Below, piece after piece: positions 1 to 9,085 of a stretch of DNA of 64,000 bases. The stretch comes from Ruegeria sp. HKCCD8929. GTDB lineage: Bacteria; Pseudomonadota; Alphaproteobacteria; Rhodobacterales; Rhodobacteraceae. The notes below the pieces were generated by a model. It was given only the letters and a program-made list of their open reading frames with translations. It searched no databases and was not told the origin of the DNA. Where the stretch lies: NCBI RefSeq assembly GCF_013031405.1, contig NZ_WPZY01000018.1, positions 1 to 64,000 on the forward strand, read 5' to 3'. Numbering within the stretch: position 1 is the first letter of the stretch; each line of letters begins with the position of its first letter. Both the position numbers and the translations under genes were made by a program.

Positions 1-148
1 CACACTGACAACCATTTGGGAATCCCCCGATTCAAGTTTTCGGCGGGATGCTTTAGAATAGTGCGCGCCTGCATCGGACTCCGCTGACATCGGGCTGTCA
101 TGCAAGCGTGCGGTATTAGTCTTGGGCCTTACGACTCGGAGAAAGCTG

Positions 149-1270
149 ATGATATTGAAACAAACTCTCAAGATTGCCGCCAAAGCCGGAGTTGCGCTGA
201 TTGCGTCGGTCTCACTGACATGGGCATGCACCGGGATCATGCTGACCGGTTCCGACGGGAGTATCATCCGCGCAAGAACCGCAGAGTGGGGTCCGTTCGA
301 TCTTGAGACCAAGATCAACGTTATCCCAAGGGGCTACGCCTATACTGCCGGCGAGATGCCGGACGGAAAACAGGGCGCCTCTTGGACCGGCCGTTTCGGC
401 ATGGTCGGCATCAGCATGCTGGACCACGGCGCGCCTGCCGATGGGATCAACGAGGCCGGGCTGACCGCCGGACTGTTCTACCTGCCGGGCTTTACCGAAT
501 ATCAGGAATACCAACCCGATCTCGCGGACAACACCATCCCCGGGGATCTGCTGGCCAGCTATGTCCTGTCGATGTTCGAAACCGTTGAAGAGGCGCAGGC
601 CGGTCTCGCGGACATTCGCGTCGTCGGCGTCGTGGACGAGACGCTTGGCTTCCCGTTTCCGTTTCACATGCTGGTGGCGGACCGCTTCGGCGGGCGGATC
701 GTGATCGAGTATATCGACGGCGAACTGACGATCTTTGAGGCCCCGCTTGGCGTCATTACCAATTCGCCGAACTACGACTGGCACATGACCAACCTCAACA
801 ATTACGTCAACCTGTCGGCCATCGGCCTGCCATCGGTCGAAGCCAGCGGCGTCACCTTCGCTCCGCTCGGAGCGGGCAGCGGCATGATCGGCCTGCCGGG
901 CGATTTCACCCCGCCATCGCGCTTTGTCCGCGCGGTTGCGTTTTCGCAAACCGCACGCGACACCGAGGGCGGCTACGATACGGTGCGTGAGGCGTTTCGG
1001 ATCCTCGACAATTTCAACATTCCGGCCGATGCCGCCGAGGGTGCCGAGGATGATGTCCAATCAGAGGACCTGCTCTACAGCGCCACGCAGGTCACCACCG
1101 CCAGCGACTCCCTGAACCTCGCCTATTACTACCACACGATGTACGACCGGACCGTGCACATGGTCGATCTCAAGCAGATCGATTTCGACGGTATGGGCAA
1201 CGAGATGATCGTCTTTCCGACCAGCGGCGACCGCGAACCCACAATCGTCGACATGACGCCGACCAACTAG
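149..1270 (+). CDS. Secreted linear amide C-N hydrolase (choloylglycine hydrolase / penicillin V acylase family)
   Basis: This 373-residue protein looks like an exported Ntn hydrolase that cleaves linear amides such as conjugated bile salts, penicillin V or N-acyl homoserine lactones; the substrate cannot be read from sequence. A hydrophobic signal segment (about residues 9-25) ends in WA-C, and Cys27 directly after it would be the N-terminal nucleophile that is freed by processing, as is known for the family. The GMVGISMLDHG and DGINEAGLTAGLFYLP stretches fit the family core. I chose ATG 149 over TTG 122 because GGAG at 138-141 is correctly spaced. It stands alone, with a hairpin 66 bp downstream. 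Family call is firm, substrate unknown. Confidence 0.85.
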   Translation: MILKQTLKIAAKAGVALIASVSLTWACTGIMLTGSDGSIIRARTAEWGPFDLETKINVIPRGYAYTAGEMPDGKQGASWTGRFGMVGISMLDHGAPADGINEAGLTAGLFYLPGFTEYQEYQPDLADNTIPGDLLASYVLSMFETVEEAQAGLADIRVVGVVDETLGFPFPFHMLVADRFGGRIVIEYIDGELTIFEAPLGVITNSPNYDWHMTNLNNYVNLSAIGLPSVEASGVTFAPLGAGSGMIGLPGDFTPPSRFVRAVAFSQTARDTEGGYDTVREAFRILDNFNIPADAAEGAEDDVQSEDLLYSATQVTTASDSLNLAYYYHTMYDRTVHMVDLKQIDFDGMGNEMIVFPTSGDREPTIVDMTPTN

Positions 1271-1335
1271 GGCCGGATGTGTTCGGGCTGCGGCGAGACC
1301 GGCGCAGGGACGCAGCCCGAGATACCTTGATGCCA

Positions 1336-1359
1336 CCAAGCGTCTCAGGTGACGCTTGG
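1336..1359. other. Perfect 9-bp hairpin downstream of the amide hydrolase
   Basis: CCAAGCGTC and GACGCTTGG are exact inverted repeats around a 6-base loop (TCAGGT). There is no T-run on either side, so this may be a transcript-end stabiliser or a weak, factor-assisted terminator. Confidence 0.4.
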
Positions 1360-1834
1360 AACTTTCGATCCGGCGCCGCAATGAACGGCGCCTCTGGCAC
1401 AGGCAAAGCCGCCACCGACGTGACACTTCGGACTGCTTCGACCTCAACGCGGGAGGGAACCGGCTTTCACCCTTGCTGTGACAACACGTGCGCAAAGTTG
1501 GAGCCGACACCCGCACTTGCAGCGGTGGCTATTCGGCGGCGCAGTAAGTTCTCTCCAGAGCGTCATCCAGACCGATTGAGACCGATGTAACTCCTACCAC
1601 CCCTTCGCTGAGATCGGTTTCAGCAATCGAGATGCAGATGGGTTTGTCTAATCGCTTTTGTCTCGTCCAATCCTGCACACCCGAATGCTCGCCAGCCGGA
1701 TGCGTGGTTGTCTCCGCGGTCGGCAATGGGTCGCCGCTTGATAGGGCTTCGCGAGAGGAGACGCGACCGGCGTCGAACGCTCTTTCCTCAAGGCCCAGGT
1801 GGTACCAAGTTTTGAAACCCTATCAAGGCTTTTG
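1360..1834. other. Intergenic stretch without recognisable gene
   Basis: About 475 bases separate the hairpin from the stop of the SDR gene. Short open frames exist on both strands but none has a family signature, a convincing ribosome binding site or codon use like the neighbours. It could be decayed coding DNA; I see nothing that can be named. Confidence 0.5.
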
Positions 1835-2629
1835 TCATTCGCGCGCGGTGACCTCCGCAGCCTCCTCAATGGCCGACATGACATCCGCGACGCTATGCGG
1901 GTCGAGCGCCCCTGCGTGAGACGATGCAAACCCACCGCTGTCGTTATCGAAATACTTCCCCGACGCGTCCGAAAACGCGTCGGACAAAGCGGTGCGGCGC
2001 AGGATGTCGGCTCCGATCTGCAGATCATTTCCCGCGACACCAAAGCCTTCCTTGACCATCTTCGACGCCAGCAAAGAACCGGGATTGACTGCAATGAAGA
2101 CAGGCCCATCCGGGTGTTCCTTCGCCATCTCCCGGGTCCAGATCGTGATGGCCAGTTTGCTTTGCGCATAAGCGCCCATGTCGTCCAGGGTTCTCTGGCC
2201 GCGCATCGCACGTACATCAACCGGCGCCTGCGCCGCAGACGACAGGTTCACCACGCGGCCTGTCGCGGGAATAATCGGCAGCAACTGACGGGTCAGCAGA
2301 TAGGGGGCGATTGTATTGACCATGAAACGCACGTCGAGACCCTCGGGCGTGTGGGTTCGCGGCGTCTTGTAGACGCCCGCGTTGTTGATCAGCACGTCGA
2401 GCCGGTCATGGCGTGACAGGACCGCCTCGACCAGCGCACGAACCTCGCTCAGCCGCGACAGGTCGGCACGGAAGGTCTCGGGATCGCCGCCCACCTGACG
2501 CGCGGCCGCTTCCAGCTTTTCGGCGCTGCGGCCGTGCAGCAGGATCGTGTGCCCCTCAGCGGCGAGATTCTTTACGGTCAAGAGGCCGATGCCGTCGGTC
2601 GCGCCGGTGATCAGAATGGTCTTGGTCAT
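1835..2629 (-). CDS. Short-chain dehydrogenase/reductase (SDR)
   Basis: A 264-residue classical SDR, a cytosolic NAD(P)-dependent oxidoreductase. The cofactor-binding TGATDGIG is at residues 8-15, the structural NNAG at 82-85, the catalytic Ser near 130 and the YxxxK pair at Tyr154/Lys158. The sequence resembles the retinol-dehydrogenase/WW-oxidoreductase-like subgroup, but the substrate is unknown. It is the last gene of a five-gene minus-strand set; its ATG lies 11 bases after the luciferase-like reading frame ends, with GGAG before it. The common operon suggests a role in reducing or detoxifying small electrophilic or nitro compounds, which is inference. Confidence 0.9.
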   Translation of the reverse strand: MTKTILITGATDGIGLLTVKNLAAEGHTILLHGRSAEKLEAAARQVGGDPETFRADLSRLSEVRALVEAVLSRHDRLDVLINNAGVYKTPRTHTPEGLDVRFMVNTIAPYLLTRQLLPIIPATGRVVNLSSAAQAPVDVRAMRGQRTLDDMGAYAQSKLAITIWTREMAKEHPDGPVFIAVNPGSLLASKMVKEGFGVAGNDLQIGADILRRTALSDAFSDASGKYFDNDSGGFASSHAGALDPHSVADVMSAIEEAAEVTARE

Positions 2630-2640
2630 GGAAAAGCTCC

Positions 2641-3609
2641 TCAGTTCGTTAAGTCTGGCAGGATCTCGTCAGCGATCCGCTGCATGGTGGTTTCAATATC
2701 CGCGCGATTGAAGCGCAGGTTCAGCGCGACGTGGTTGATGCCGAGCGCCCGCAACTCCGACAGGTAACTCCGCAGGAAGTCGGTGCCGGACTGGAACCCG
2801 AGGTGGATCGGACGCGGCGGCGCGTCCCGACAGTCAAGCAGATCGACATAAAGCGATTGCATGACCGGCTTGTCCGGCAGTCCAGCCTTGCTGACGCGAC
2901 GGCGATAGTCGGCGACTACCCGTCCCTGCGCGGCGGCATCGCGCGGATAGGTCATCCAGCCGTCGCCATTTTGCGCCACCCAGTCGGGCGCCTGCTAACT
3001 GCCGCCGGTGATCAGCAGCGGCAGGCGCCCGGCGCTGGGTTTCGGCAGCATGTCGATCCCGCCGGCAAGCGTGCCTTGCGCCGTTTCCAGCTGGGGAAAA
3101 TCCCGGGCCAGAGCGCGGATGTAATCGACGCTCTCGCGGAACCGCGCGCCGCGATCCGGGAAGGACATGTTGAGCGCCGGGTATTCCTCGGGCCGGTCGC
3201 CCGACGCGATGCCCAGCAGAAGCCGCCCACCAGACAGGACATCAGCCGAGGCGGCGGCCTTGGCCACATGCGCGGGATGGCGCAGGGGCAGCACGATGCT
3301 GGCCACGCAAAGGGCGATGTCGCGTGTTGTCATGGCCAGCGCGCCCAGATAGACGAACGGATCGAAGACCTGCCCGGCATCGCCGAACGAGGGCACGTTG
3401 AACGGCACGTCTCGCAGCCAGAGCGCCGAGAACCCGAGCGCATCGGCCAGTTGCGCGCGCGCGATATGGCGCGTCATGTCCGGCACGGCGCTTCGCATGT
3501 AGCTCTCCAACGGCACCACCAGGCCGATGCTCATATGCCCGGGGCGGAAGACCGCATTGTAGGCGCGGTTCATCCTTGGAAAACTGGTTGTCTCGGTCTT
3601 GTCCAGCAT
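2641..3609 (-). pseudogene. Luciferase-like monooxygenase (LLM class, BA3436-type), interrupted by amber stop
   Basis: Read through, this frame gives about 322 residues of a flavin-dependent luciferase-like oxidoreductase: an N-terminal part (3609 to 2998) ending LPLLITGGS and a C-terminal part beginning QAPDWVAQNGDGWMTYPRD. Both lie in the same frame and are separated only by a TAG at 2995-2997 (minus strand), where family members continue without a gap. No frameshift is involved, so a single base change (for example CAG to TAG) explains it. The product would be a 204-residue fragment lacking the C-terminal part of the barrel. It is preceded by GGGAG and is fourth in the oxidoreductase operon. 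A sequencing error or suppression cannot be excluded. Confidence 0.85.
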
Positions 3610-3628
3610 GTCGTCTCTCCCGCCCGTG

Positions 3629-4408
3629 TCAGAACAGTACCAGCGTCCGGCTTTCGATGCTCTTGCGAACCGTCGCGACGTCCGGGTCCTCGACGCGGTC
3701 GATGGCGCTGTGGCCGACCGACGGGCCGCCCTTGCTGTCGTAGATGTTGAAATACACCACCTCGTCCGGGGTCATCCGCGAAAGATAAACCCACTCGTGC
3801 CGGTCGTTCGCGGCCAACCCCATGATGTGACCGCGACGGTCCGGGTAGATCAGGTCGATCAGGATCCAGTCTTCCCCGGCCACGGTCGAGGGCCGCACGA
3901 AGCCGAGTGGCGCGCTGTTGATCGGGTTCTCGACCGGCCGCCACACATTGATGAAAGCGTAGTGCCCGGCCGACCATTCCGCCGCCCGTTCCTTGCCCAG
4001 AATGCCGATCAGACGCTTTTCCGCGCCCTCCTGGCTGTAGTCGCTGTGAACATTGCGCGCAGGTCGCCGCTTGGCGTCCGGATCGTCGACACGCAGGGTG
4101 TGATCGAAAACGACAACGTCCCGCGCGCCGATGGACTGGCGCAGCATTTTCGCCAGTTCGCGGTCGTAAACGCCCTGCCAGCCGGCTTCCGCGCCAAATT
4201 GGGCGACCTGCGTCGGCACCCTGGCAAAGGCGAAGCCATCGGCCTCAAAGCTGGCGGTTGACCTTCCCGCGCGCAGGTCGGTCAGCGCGACCTCGGTAGC
4301 GATCAGTTCAGGCGAAGCGAGATTGCCTTCGATCCCGCCTGCATCGATCTCGAACGCTTGACGCTCGGGTTTGTGGACGTGGTAGTTGACCATTCCGGTG
4401 CTCGACAT
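3629..4408 (-). CDS. CmcJ/NvfI-family oxidoreductase (AsaB/GliA-like)
   Basis: A 259-residue soluble protein resembling the CmcJ/NvfI family, best known from fungal secondary metabolism and cephamycin biosynthesis and thought to fold like Fe(II)/2-oxoglutarate enzymes. The NVHSDYSQEGA stretch (around residues 119-129) and the FINVWRPVENP block (around 152-162) are the family landmarks; the HSD could supply metal ligands. A clear AAAGGAG precedes the ATG. It sits between DUF1330 and the broken luciferase-like gene in one transcription unit, so it may modify the same substrate. No substrate is known for bacterial members. Confidence 0.75.
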   Translation of the reverse strand: MSSTGMVNYHVHKPERQAFEIDAGGIEGNLASPELIATEVALTDLRAGRSTASFEADGFAFARVPTQVAQFGAEAGWQGVYDRELAKMLRQSIGARDVVVFDHTLRVDDPDAKRRPARNVHSDYSQEGAEKRLIGILGKERAAEWSAGHYAFINVWRPVENPINSAPLGFVRPSTVAGEDWILIDLIYPDRRGHIMGLAANDRHEWVYLSRMTPDEVVYFNIYDSKGGPSVGHSAIDRVEDPDVATVRKSIESRTLVLF

Positions 4409-4469
4409 CGGAGGCTCCTTTCACTGGCAAGACCGGCCCGCCCATCTTGATGCGGACCGGTCAAGTGGT

Positions 4470-4772
4470 TCAGGCGAGGTCGTCCTTGCCTTCGATCATA
4501 TAGTGATGGCTGACGGACCCCGCGATGCGGGCTGCAAGGTGCGGCGCATAGGCCTCGTCGGCCATGAAGGCCTCGGCATTTTCCTTCGCCGGCCACTCGA
4601 TGATGATCCGCAGCGCGGCGGGCTGCTCGTCCCCTTCCACCTGCTCGTGGCTTGCGGTGCGGGCGAGATACTTGCCGCCATGTGCCGCCACGCGCTCATT
4701 GGCGGTGGGCAGATAGCCGGGGATCCAGTCTTCGCTGGACGGAGTGACGTCGAGGACGGAATAGTAAGCCAT
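4470..4772 (-). CDS. DUF1330 domain protein
   Basis: A 100-residue single-domain protein of the DUF1330 type, a dimeric alpha-beta barrel fold of unknown function. The typical start (MAYYSVLDVTP), the central AAHGGKYLAR and the WPAKENAEAFMADEAYAPH stretch match the family. A good AAAGGAG lies ahead of the ATG. Second gene of the nitroreductase-led operon, 39 bases after the nitroreductase stop. Function is not known. Confidence 0.8.
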   Translation of the reverse strand: MAYYSVLDVTPSSEDWIPGYLPTANERVAAHGGKYLARTASHEQVEGDEQPAALRIIIEWPAKENAEAFMADEAYAPHLAARIAGSVSHHYMIEGKDDLA

Positions 4773-4811
4773 TGGAGAACTCCTTTCTTTGATCGTTGTT
4801 GAAGGTGCCGG

Positions 4812-5519
4812 TCAGAACCAGCTGACGGTGTCCGACATGGCGCGTCGGGTTTTTGGAAATTCGGGGTCCTTCGCGCGATACCCAAAGGCGAACATGACCG
4901 CGGGCTTCCACTTGTTCGTTTCGATGGCGAAATGCTGTGCCAGGGTTTCGGTGGTCCGCGCCATGTCGAAGCCCTCGATGGGGCAGGAATCGATGCCCAT
5001 CAGCGCACCCGCCGTCATCATGTTGGCCAGAACGATATAAGCCTGCTTGCCGGACCAGTCTGCGATCTCGCGGTCGGTGGTGATGCCGTGATCGGTCGTC
5101 TGGAACTTGCCATAGGCCCCGTTGAAGATCTCGATCACCTCGTCGGGCAGATGCTTGACGGTGCGATAATGGTCTTGGAGATACTCTGACCCGGCTGTCA
5201 TCGTCTCAGAGGTGCTGGCGAGGATGATGCCAAAATGGCTGGCCGTGCCCAACTGGCCGGTGGTGCCGTTCATCATACCGTTGGCGCCCCAGCTAAAGTC
5301 GCGGAAAAGCTCACGGTTCTCCGGGTCCTGGATCATCAGGATCCGGAACGGCTCGTGCCCGAAAGAAGTCGGCGACAAGCGCCCGGCTTCGAGAATTGTT
5401 TCGAATTCGCCGTCACTGATTCTGCGTTCGGGATCGAAGACCTTTGTGGCATGGCGAAAGTTGAAGGCGTCGAGGATCTGCGCCTGTACATCGGTGATAA
5501 CCTGGGTGATCGCGTTCAT
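4812..5519 (-). CDS. NAD(P)H-dependent nitroreductase family protein (NfsB-like)
   Basis: A 235-residue FMN enzyme of the nitroreductase fold that would reduce nitroaromatics, quinones or similar acceptors with NAD(P)H. The N-terminal FNFRHATKVFDPER (FMN phosphate contact), the ILEAGRLSPTSFGHEPFR stretch and the C-terminal FGYRAKDPEFPKTRR are characteristic. An upstream ATG at 5531 also exists, but GGAG sits seven bases before the ATG at 5519, which I prefer. First gene of the operon, transcribed away from the LysR gene; the 110-base gap is a likely LysR-controlled promoter. Confidence 0.88.
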   Translation of the reverse strand: MNAITQVITDVQAQILDAFNFRHATKVFDPERRISDGEFETILEAGRLSPTSFGHEPFRILMIQDPENRELFRDFSWGANGMMNGTTGQLGTASHFGIILASTSETMTAGSEYLQDHYRTVKHLPDEVIEIFNGAYGKFQTTDHGITTDREIADWSGKQAYIVLANMMTAGALMGIDSCPIEGFDMARTTETLAQHFAIETNKWKPAVMFAFGYRAKDPEFPKTRRAMSDTVSWF

Positions 5520-5629
5520 GTGTCGCTCCATGGGACGTTGTGTTGTCTGGGAAGCGAGATATCACTTGCTGTGACGCATAAAATCGGCTCAATTGTGAGT
5601 TCAGTTTTCGTATTTTAAAGATAATCGAG

Positions 5630-6529
5630 ATGAACATAGACAGCCTGCGCCTTTTCGTCATGGCCGCCGAACGGCTAAATATCAGCGGCGCCGGTCGCGC
5701 GCTTGGATTGGCGCCGGCGGTTGCCAGCGCGCGCCTCGCCAAGCTTGAGACCGAACTCGGGGTCGAACTCCTGCGCCGCACTACCCGCAAGGTGTCCTTG
5801 TCGCTCGAGGGGTCGGATTTCCTGCCCTACGCCCGCGAAATCCTCGCGCAGGCGGATGCTGCGCGCGCCGCGCTTGGTGGATCGGATTCCGGGGCAAAAG
5901 GAACATTGCGCTTCGCGGCGCCCAGCAGTTTCGCGCAATTGCATGTCATGCCGCTCCTGCCGGAGTTCCAAACCCTCTATCCCGATCTCACGCTGGATCT
6001 CCGCCTCTCCGACACGCGCTTCGACGCAATCGAGGGCAGCTTCGACCTCGCGCTGCGCAGCGCGCCGCTCACCGACAGCAGCCTCAAGGGGCGCAAGCTT
6101 GCAGACGATACCCGCGTTCTCTGCGCCTCTCCCGGCTATCTCGAGGTTCACGGAACGCCCGAGGCCGCGTCAGATCTTGCCGGGCACCATTTCATCGCCT
6201 GGAGCAATCAGGACACGCGCGAATTGACCAATGCCGCAGGCGAACGGGCCGTACTGGACCCTGCCGACATGATCTGCCGCACCATCGTGGATGACGGCGA
6301 TGCGCAGCGAGAGGCGACCATCGCCGGGGCCGGTCTGTCGATCAACTCGCTTTGGAGCGTTTCACACGAAATCCGTTCGGGACGACTCGTCCATGTTCTC
6401 CCCGACTGGCAGTTGCATGACCAATCTGTACTTTGGCTGGTCTATCCCCGGTCCAACGTTCTGACCCCGAAGACACGTCTCTTCATCGACTTTCTGATTG
6501 AACGACTTGGGCATCGGGAAATGTGGTGA
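5630..6529 (+). CDS. LysR-family transcriptional regulator (probable regulator of the nitroreductase operon)
   Basis: 299 residues with an N-terminal winged helix-turn-helix (about 1-60, AERLNISGAGRALGLAPAVAS) and a periplasmic-binding-like effector domain (about 90-295), as usual for LysR regulators of the CrgA/DntR-like large subgroup. It is divergent from the nitroreductase operon and shares its short promoter region, the classical arrangement in which a LysR protein controls both directions. The inducer is unknown; a quinone or nitro compound would fit the regulated enzymes. The intergenic bases just upstream are AT-rich. Confidence 0.9.
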   Translation: MNIDSLRLFVMAAERLNISGAGRALGLAPAVASARLAKLETELGVELLRRTTRKVSLSLEGSDFLPYAREILAQADAARAALGGSDSGAKGTLRFAAPSSFAQLHVMPLLPEFQTLYPDLTLDLRLSDTRFDAIEGSFDLALRSAPLTDSSLKGRKLADDTRVLCASPGYLEVHGTPEAASDLAGHHFIAWSNQDTRELTNAAGERAVLDPADMICRTIVDDGDAQREATIAGAGLSINSLWSVSHEIRSGRLVHVLPDWQLHDQSVLWLVYPRSNVLTPKTRLFIDFLIERLGHREMW

Positions 6530-6997
6530 GATTGAACCATTCGTATTCGGTCCACCCCACCCTCGCCCCTGAGATGGAGGCGTGATCGGCGGCGAAATAC
6601 CCATCGGCGACTCGCAAACATCTCTATACCCCGACGGCGTCGCCAGCGGTGAGAAACACCATGGCCTGCGGCTAAATGGCAGAGGCAAGCGGCCCCAAGG
6701 CGCCGCGACAAGGCTGGTCCGATCACGGCTCGATTCGGTCACGACAACCTGAGCTTGCAAGAAGCCCGCCACGCGCCTCTGCCCTGACGTCTTCTCCGGT
6801 TTCTTGTCTGCCGCCGTGTCGACCTCTGTCCGGCGCGCGCATGTCCTTTGCGATCCCGCCGCATCGGTGGCGCACCCGCGATATAATCGCAAAAGCGTTG
6901 CCAGATTTTCGGGTTCAACTTAACCTTGCGTAAGGCAACCCGCTGCGATGGTTGCCCACCCCGTCTTAATCCGAACGCGAACACTCAGGAGGGATCA
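6530..6997. other. Intergenic region, no recognisable gene
   Basis: About 470 bases after the LysR stop. No frame here shows family features. Close to the downstream gene a strong AGGAGGG (6987-6993) serves the next ATG. The remainder may be decayed accessory DNA, in line with the mobile-element remnant on the other side of that gene. Confidence 0.5.
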
Positions 6998-8191
6998 ATG
7001 CCCGAAGCGACTCATAAGTTCAAATTCGATAAGAAGTTCAGCATTAAAAGCACGGCGGACCTCACGCCCACGCTCAACGCCAAGATCGACTTCACCATTC
7101 CGCTCGACGGTTCCGAAGTCTCGCTCGCCAAGAAGATCGAAACGAATTTCAAGAAGGAATTCGAAAAGCTGGTGAAGGCACAGATCAGCCATCTGGAAAC
7201 CTGGCTGAAGGAGAAACAGAAAAACATCGACGATGCCAAAGCGCTCGACAAGAACATCCGCAAGATGGGCATGCCAAAAGACGACGCCGGCTGCAAGAAA
7301 CTGGCTAGTGAACTGGACAAATTAGCCAAATTGAGTTTTTCCGCCGACAGTCTGCAGAAGGATTTCCAGAAACTCATCGACGGCTGGGCCGACAACGTGA
7401 TGGAACAGCAGGGCTATGTTGCCCTGGCGGCGGCCAAGAAACAGGCCGGATCCAAGCTGCTGAAAGACAAGAAAGCCCGCATGACGCTGGGCAAGGTGGT
7501 CAAGGGCATCCTGCTTGTCTCGGCCATCGCCGTGGGCGTCGCCGCCCTGGTCCTCAGCGCGGGCACCGCCGCGCCGCTGGTTCTCGGGCTTGGCATTGCC
7601 ACCGCCGCGCTTTCGGGCGGCGCCGGGATCGTCGGATTTGCCAAGAACGTAATCAGGGACAAGGACCTCGAAAAGAAGATCCTCAAGAATGTCGAAGGCG
7701 AATTGAAGAACATCAAGGCGGCGATGGCGCCCTTCGAAAAGAGCTCGATCGGCAAGCACGTCTCCGAGCTTGACGTGGTCATCAAGCAGCGCAGTTCCGA
7801 GATTCAGAAACTGTCTATGGAAATGAAGAAGACGCGGACGCAGATCGATTCCGAGATCAAGGCCCTGCGCAAAATTCACACCGAAAAGAGCATATCGGAA
7901 ATGCTGGGCGACAAGGTCATCAAGAAACAGATCGACAACTGCTTCAAGCTGAAAGACGAAGCCGAAGTGATCGCCAAGGATCTTGAGAAAGCGTTTTCCA
8001 TCATGAATAGCGGAAAGTCACTGATCGCCGAGTTGAAGGCGTTCAACGTCAAGATCGAAGAGTTTGGGAAGTTCTACAAATCCAATTCCATCGGTAGCAA
8101 TCTCAAGACCTACTTCTCCAGCGTGGACGGCTATACAGATCTGGCGAAATCGCTGGGTGCCTTCCGTCCGGGTGCGCCTCTGGCAGGGTGA
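6998..8191 (+). CDS. Lys-rich helical protein with central hydrophobic hairpin, function unknown
   Basis: A 397-residue protein I do not recognise by family. It is rich in Lys and Glu and reads as long amphipathic helices (residues about 40-160 and 220-360) on both sides of a roughly 50-residue hydrophobic Gly/Ala/Val/Leu block (about 166-216) that could form two membrane segments. There is no signal peptide and only two cysteines. The architecture resembles alpha-helical pore-forming toxins (the ClyA / Hbl-Nhe / XaxA-YaxA style), which also lack signals and hide a hydrophobic hairpin between helices; this is an analogy of layout only. ATG 6998 is chosen over 6926 because of the ideal AGGAGGG. 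Forty bases after the stop lies a gene fragment and then an integrase remnant, suggesting transfer. Confidence 0.8.
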   Translation: MPEATHKFKFDKKFSIKSTADLTPTLNAKIDFTIPLDGSEVSLAKKIETNFKKEFEKLVKAQISHLETWLKEKQKNIDDAKALDKNIRKMGMPKDDAGCKKLASELDKLAKLSFSADSLQKDFQKLIDGWADNVMEQQGYVALAAAKKQAGSKLLKDKKARMTLGKVVKGILLVSAIAVGVAALVLSAGTAAPLVLGLGIATAALSGGAGIVGFAKNVIRDKDLEKKILKNVEGELKNIKAAMAPFEKSSIGKHVSELDVVIKQRSSEIQKLSMEMKKTRTQIDSEIKALRKIHTEKSISEMLGDKVIKKQIDNCFKLKDEAEVIAKDLEKAFSIMNSGKSLIAELKAFNVKIEEFGKFYKSNSIGSNLKTYFSSVDGYTDLAKSLGAFRPGAPLAG

Positions 8192-8231
8192 ACATGTGTG
8201 CAGCGGGTATCCGGCTTGGTGAGGGCCAGCC

Positions 8232-8430
8232 GTGAAGATCGCGAGTGCAGGCGCGGGCAGACCGGTCCCGCCGGTTGCCTGACACTTTCCCGAGAACCCG
8301 TCTGCCTGTCCGGAACGTAGGTCGTGATCGTCCCCTCAAGACCCCGCCGACCATCGAGATGCCAAACACGCGCTTGCGAGTGCCCCAATGCTGTCCTGGC
8401 AAAAAGGTATTGCAAACGGCGCCCACCCGT
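8232..8430 (+). pseudogene. Degenerate duplicate of the 5' part of the panE-like gene at 10122
   Basis: The sequence starts GTGAAGATCGCGAGTGCAGGC, close to the first codons of the gene at 10122, then skips about 120 bases and again follows it from roughly 10285 to 10470 with many substitutions and small deletions. Shared blocks include TGCAGGCGCGGGCAG, GGTCGTGATCGTC and GCTGTCCTGGCA. A CAG codon of the intact gene is TAG here (about 8317). It is therefore a truncated, dead copy lying less than 2 kb from the functional gene. Confidence 0.8.
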
Positions 8431-8836
8431 CGCCACTTTCGTTCACATGTCGATCTGCTCAGCTTAAGCCCGATCGCCACCCGGTCGCGGACCAGCCGAC
8501 CATAGTGGCGTGTGGAGATGTCCGGGCGGTCGCGAAACCGACTGAGAAACATGAAAGCGCACCCGATCATTTCTTGCCAACCCACCCAGTTTTTCACTGA
8601 ACCGTGAGTATTCTCGGTGCGCTCGACCTGTAACGGCTGCTCGGCTTTCCTCCGAATAACCGGGACACACTCGCGCACGCGGTCGCTGCTGACCAGGTCG
8701 GTCACTTTGAGCCTCACAAGATCGCAACCGCATAAACTGCTGTAGATTGCAACGTTGAATAGCACGATGTCGCGCCGTTTGCATGCGAGTTCGCGCCGCG
8801 CTCGCATCAAGGTTTTGGCAGGTCTCCCATGGGCTC
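8431..8836 (-). pseudogene. Remnant of a tyrosine recombinase / phage-type integrase
   Basis: On the minus strand, the frame reading RRDIVLFNVAIYSSLCGCDLV and, further on, STRHYGRLVRDRVAIGL matches a widespread integrase family whose intact members read KRDLALFNLAIDSKLRGCDLV and TRQYARLVHEWV (recalled from family knowledge). The first catalytic Arg of the LRGCDL motif is Cys here, and the half carrying the HxxR and Tyr nucleophile is missing, the homology ending where the panE-like fragment begins. It is a non-functional scar of a mobile element; boundaries are approximate. Confidence 0.65.
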
Positions 8837-9085
8837 AGCGCCGACTTTCCGCCCAGTAGATTGAATGCTTGAAGGACCGGCCAGCAACCTGTTTGCCCGT
8901 CATCAGGAGAGGGCGTTCGTTGAGCAACCAACAGCCACAACCGCGCGATCGTCGACCGTACCGACACCCCGCCCATATCAAATGCCGGCACGCACCCGAT
9001 GTTCCGATGTCTGACACCCGGCACCCTGTTCTGTGCGCCACAAAACGTTTGCCCGGACGGTCATCCCTGTGTCAGTTTCACCGCG

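Noticed and set aside
1061..1516. Minus-strand frame of 151 residues
   Set aside because: It begins antisense within the amide hydrolase and has no family motif.
2995..2997. Pyrrolysine or other recoding at the TAG
   Set aside because: No pyl genes are seen, the family has no pyrrolysine known to me, and a simple mutation explains it.
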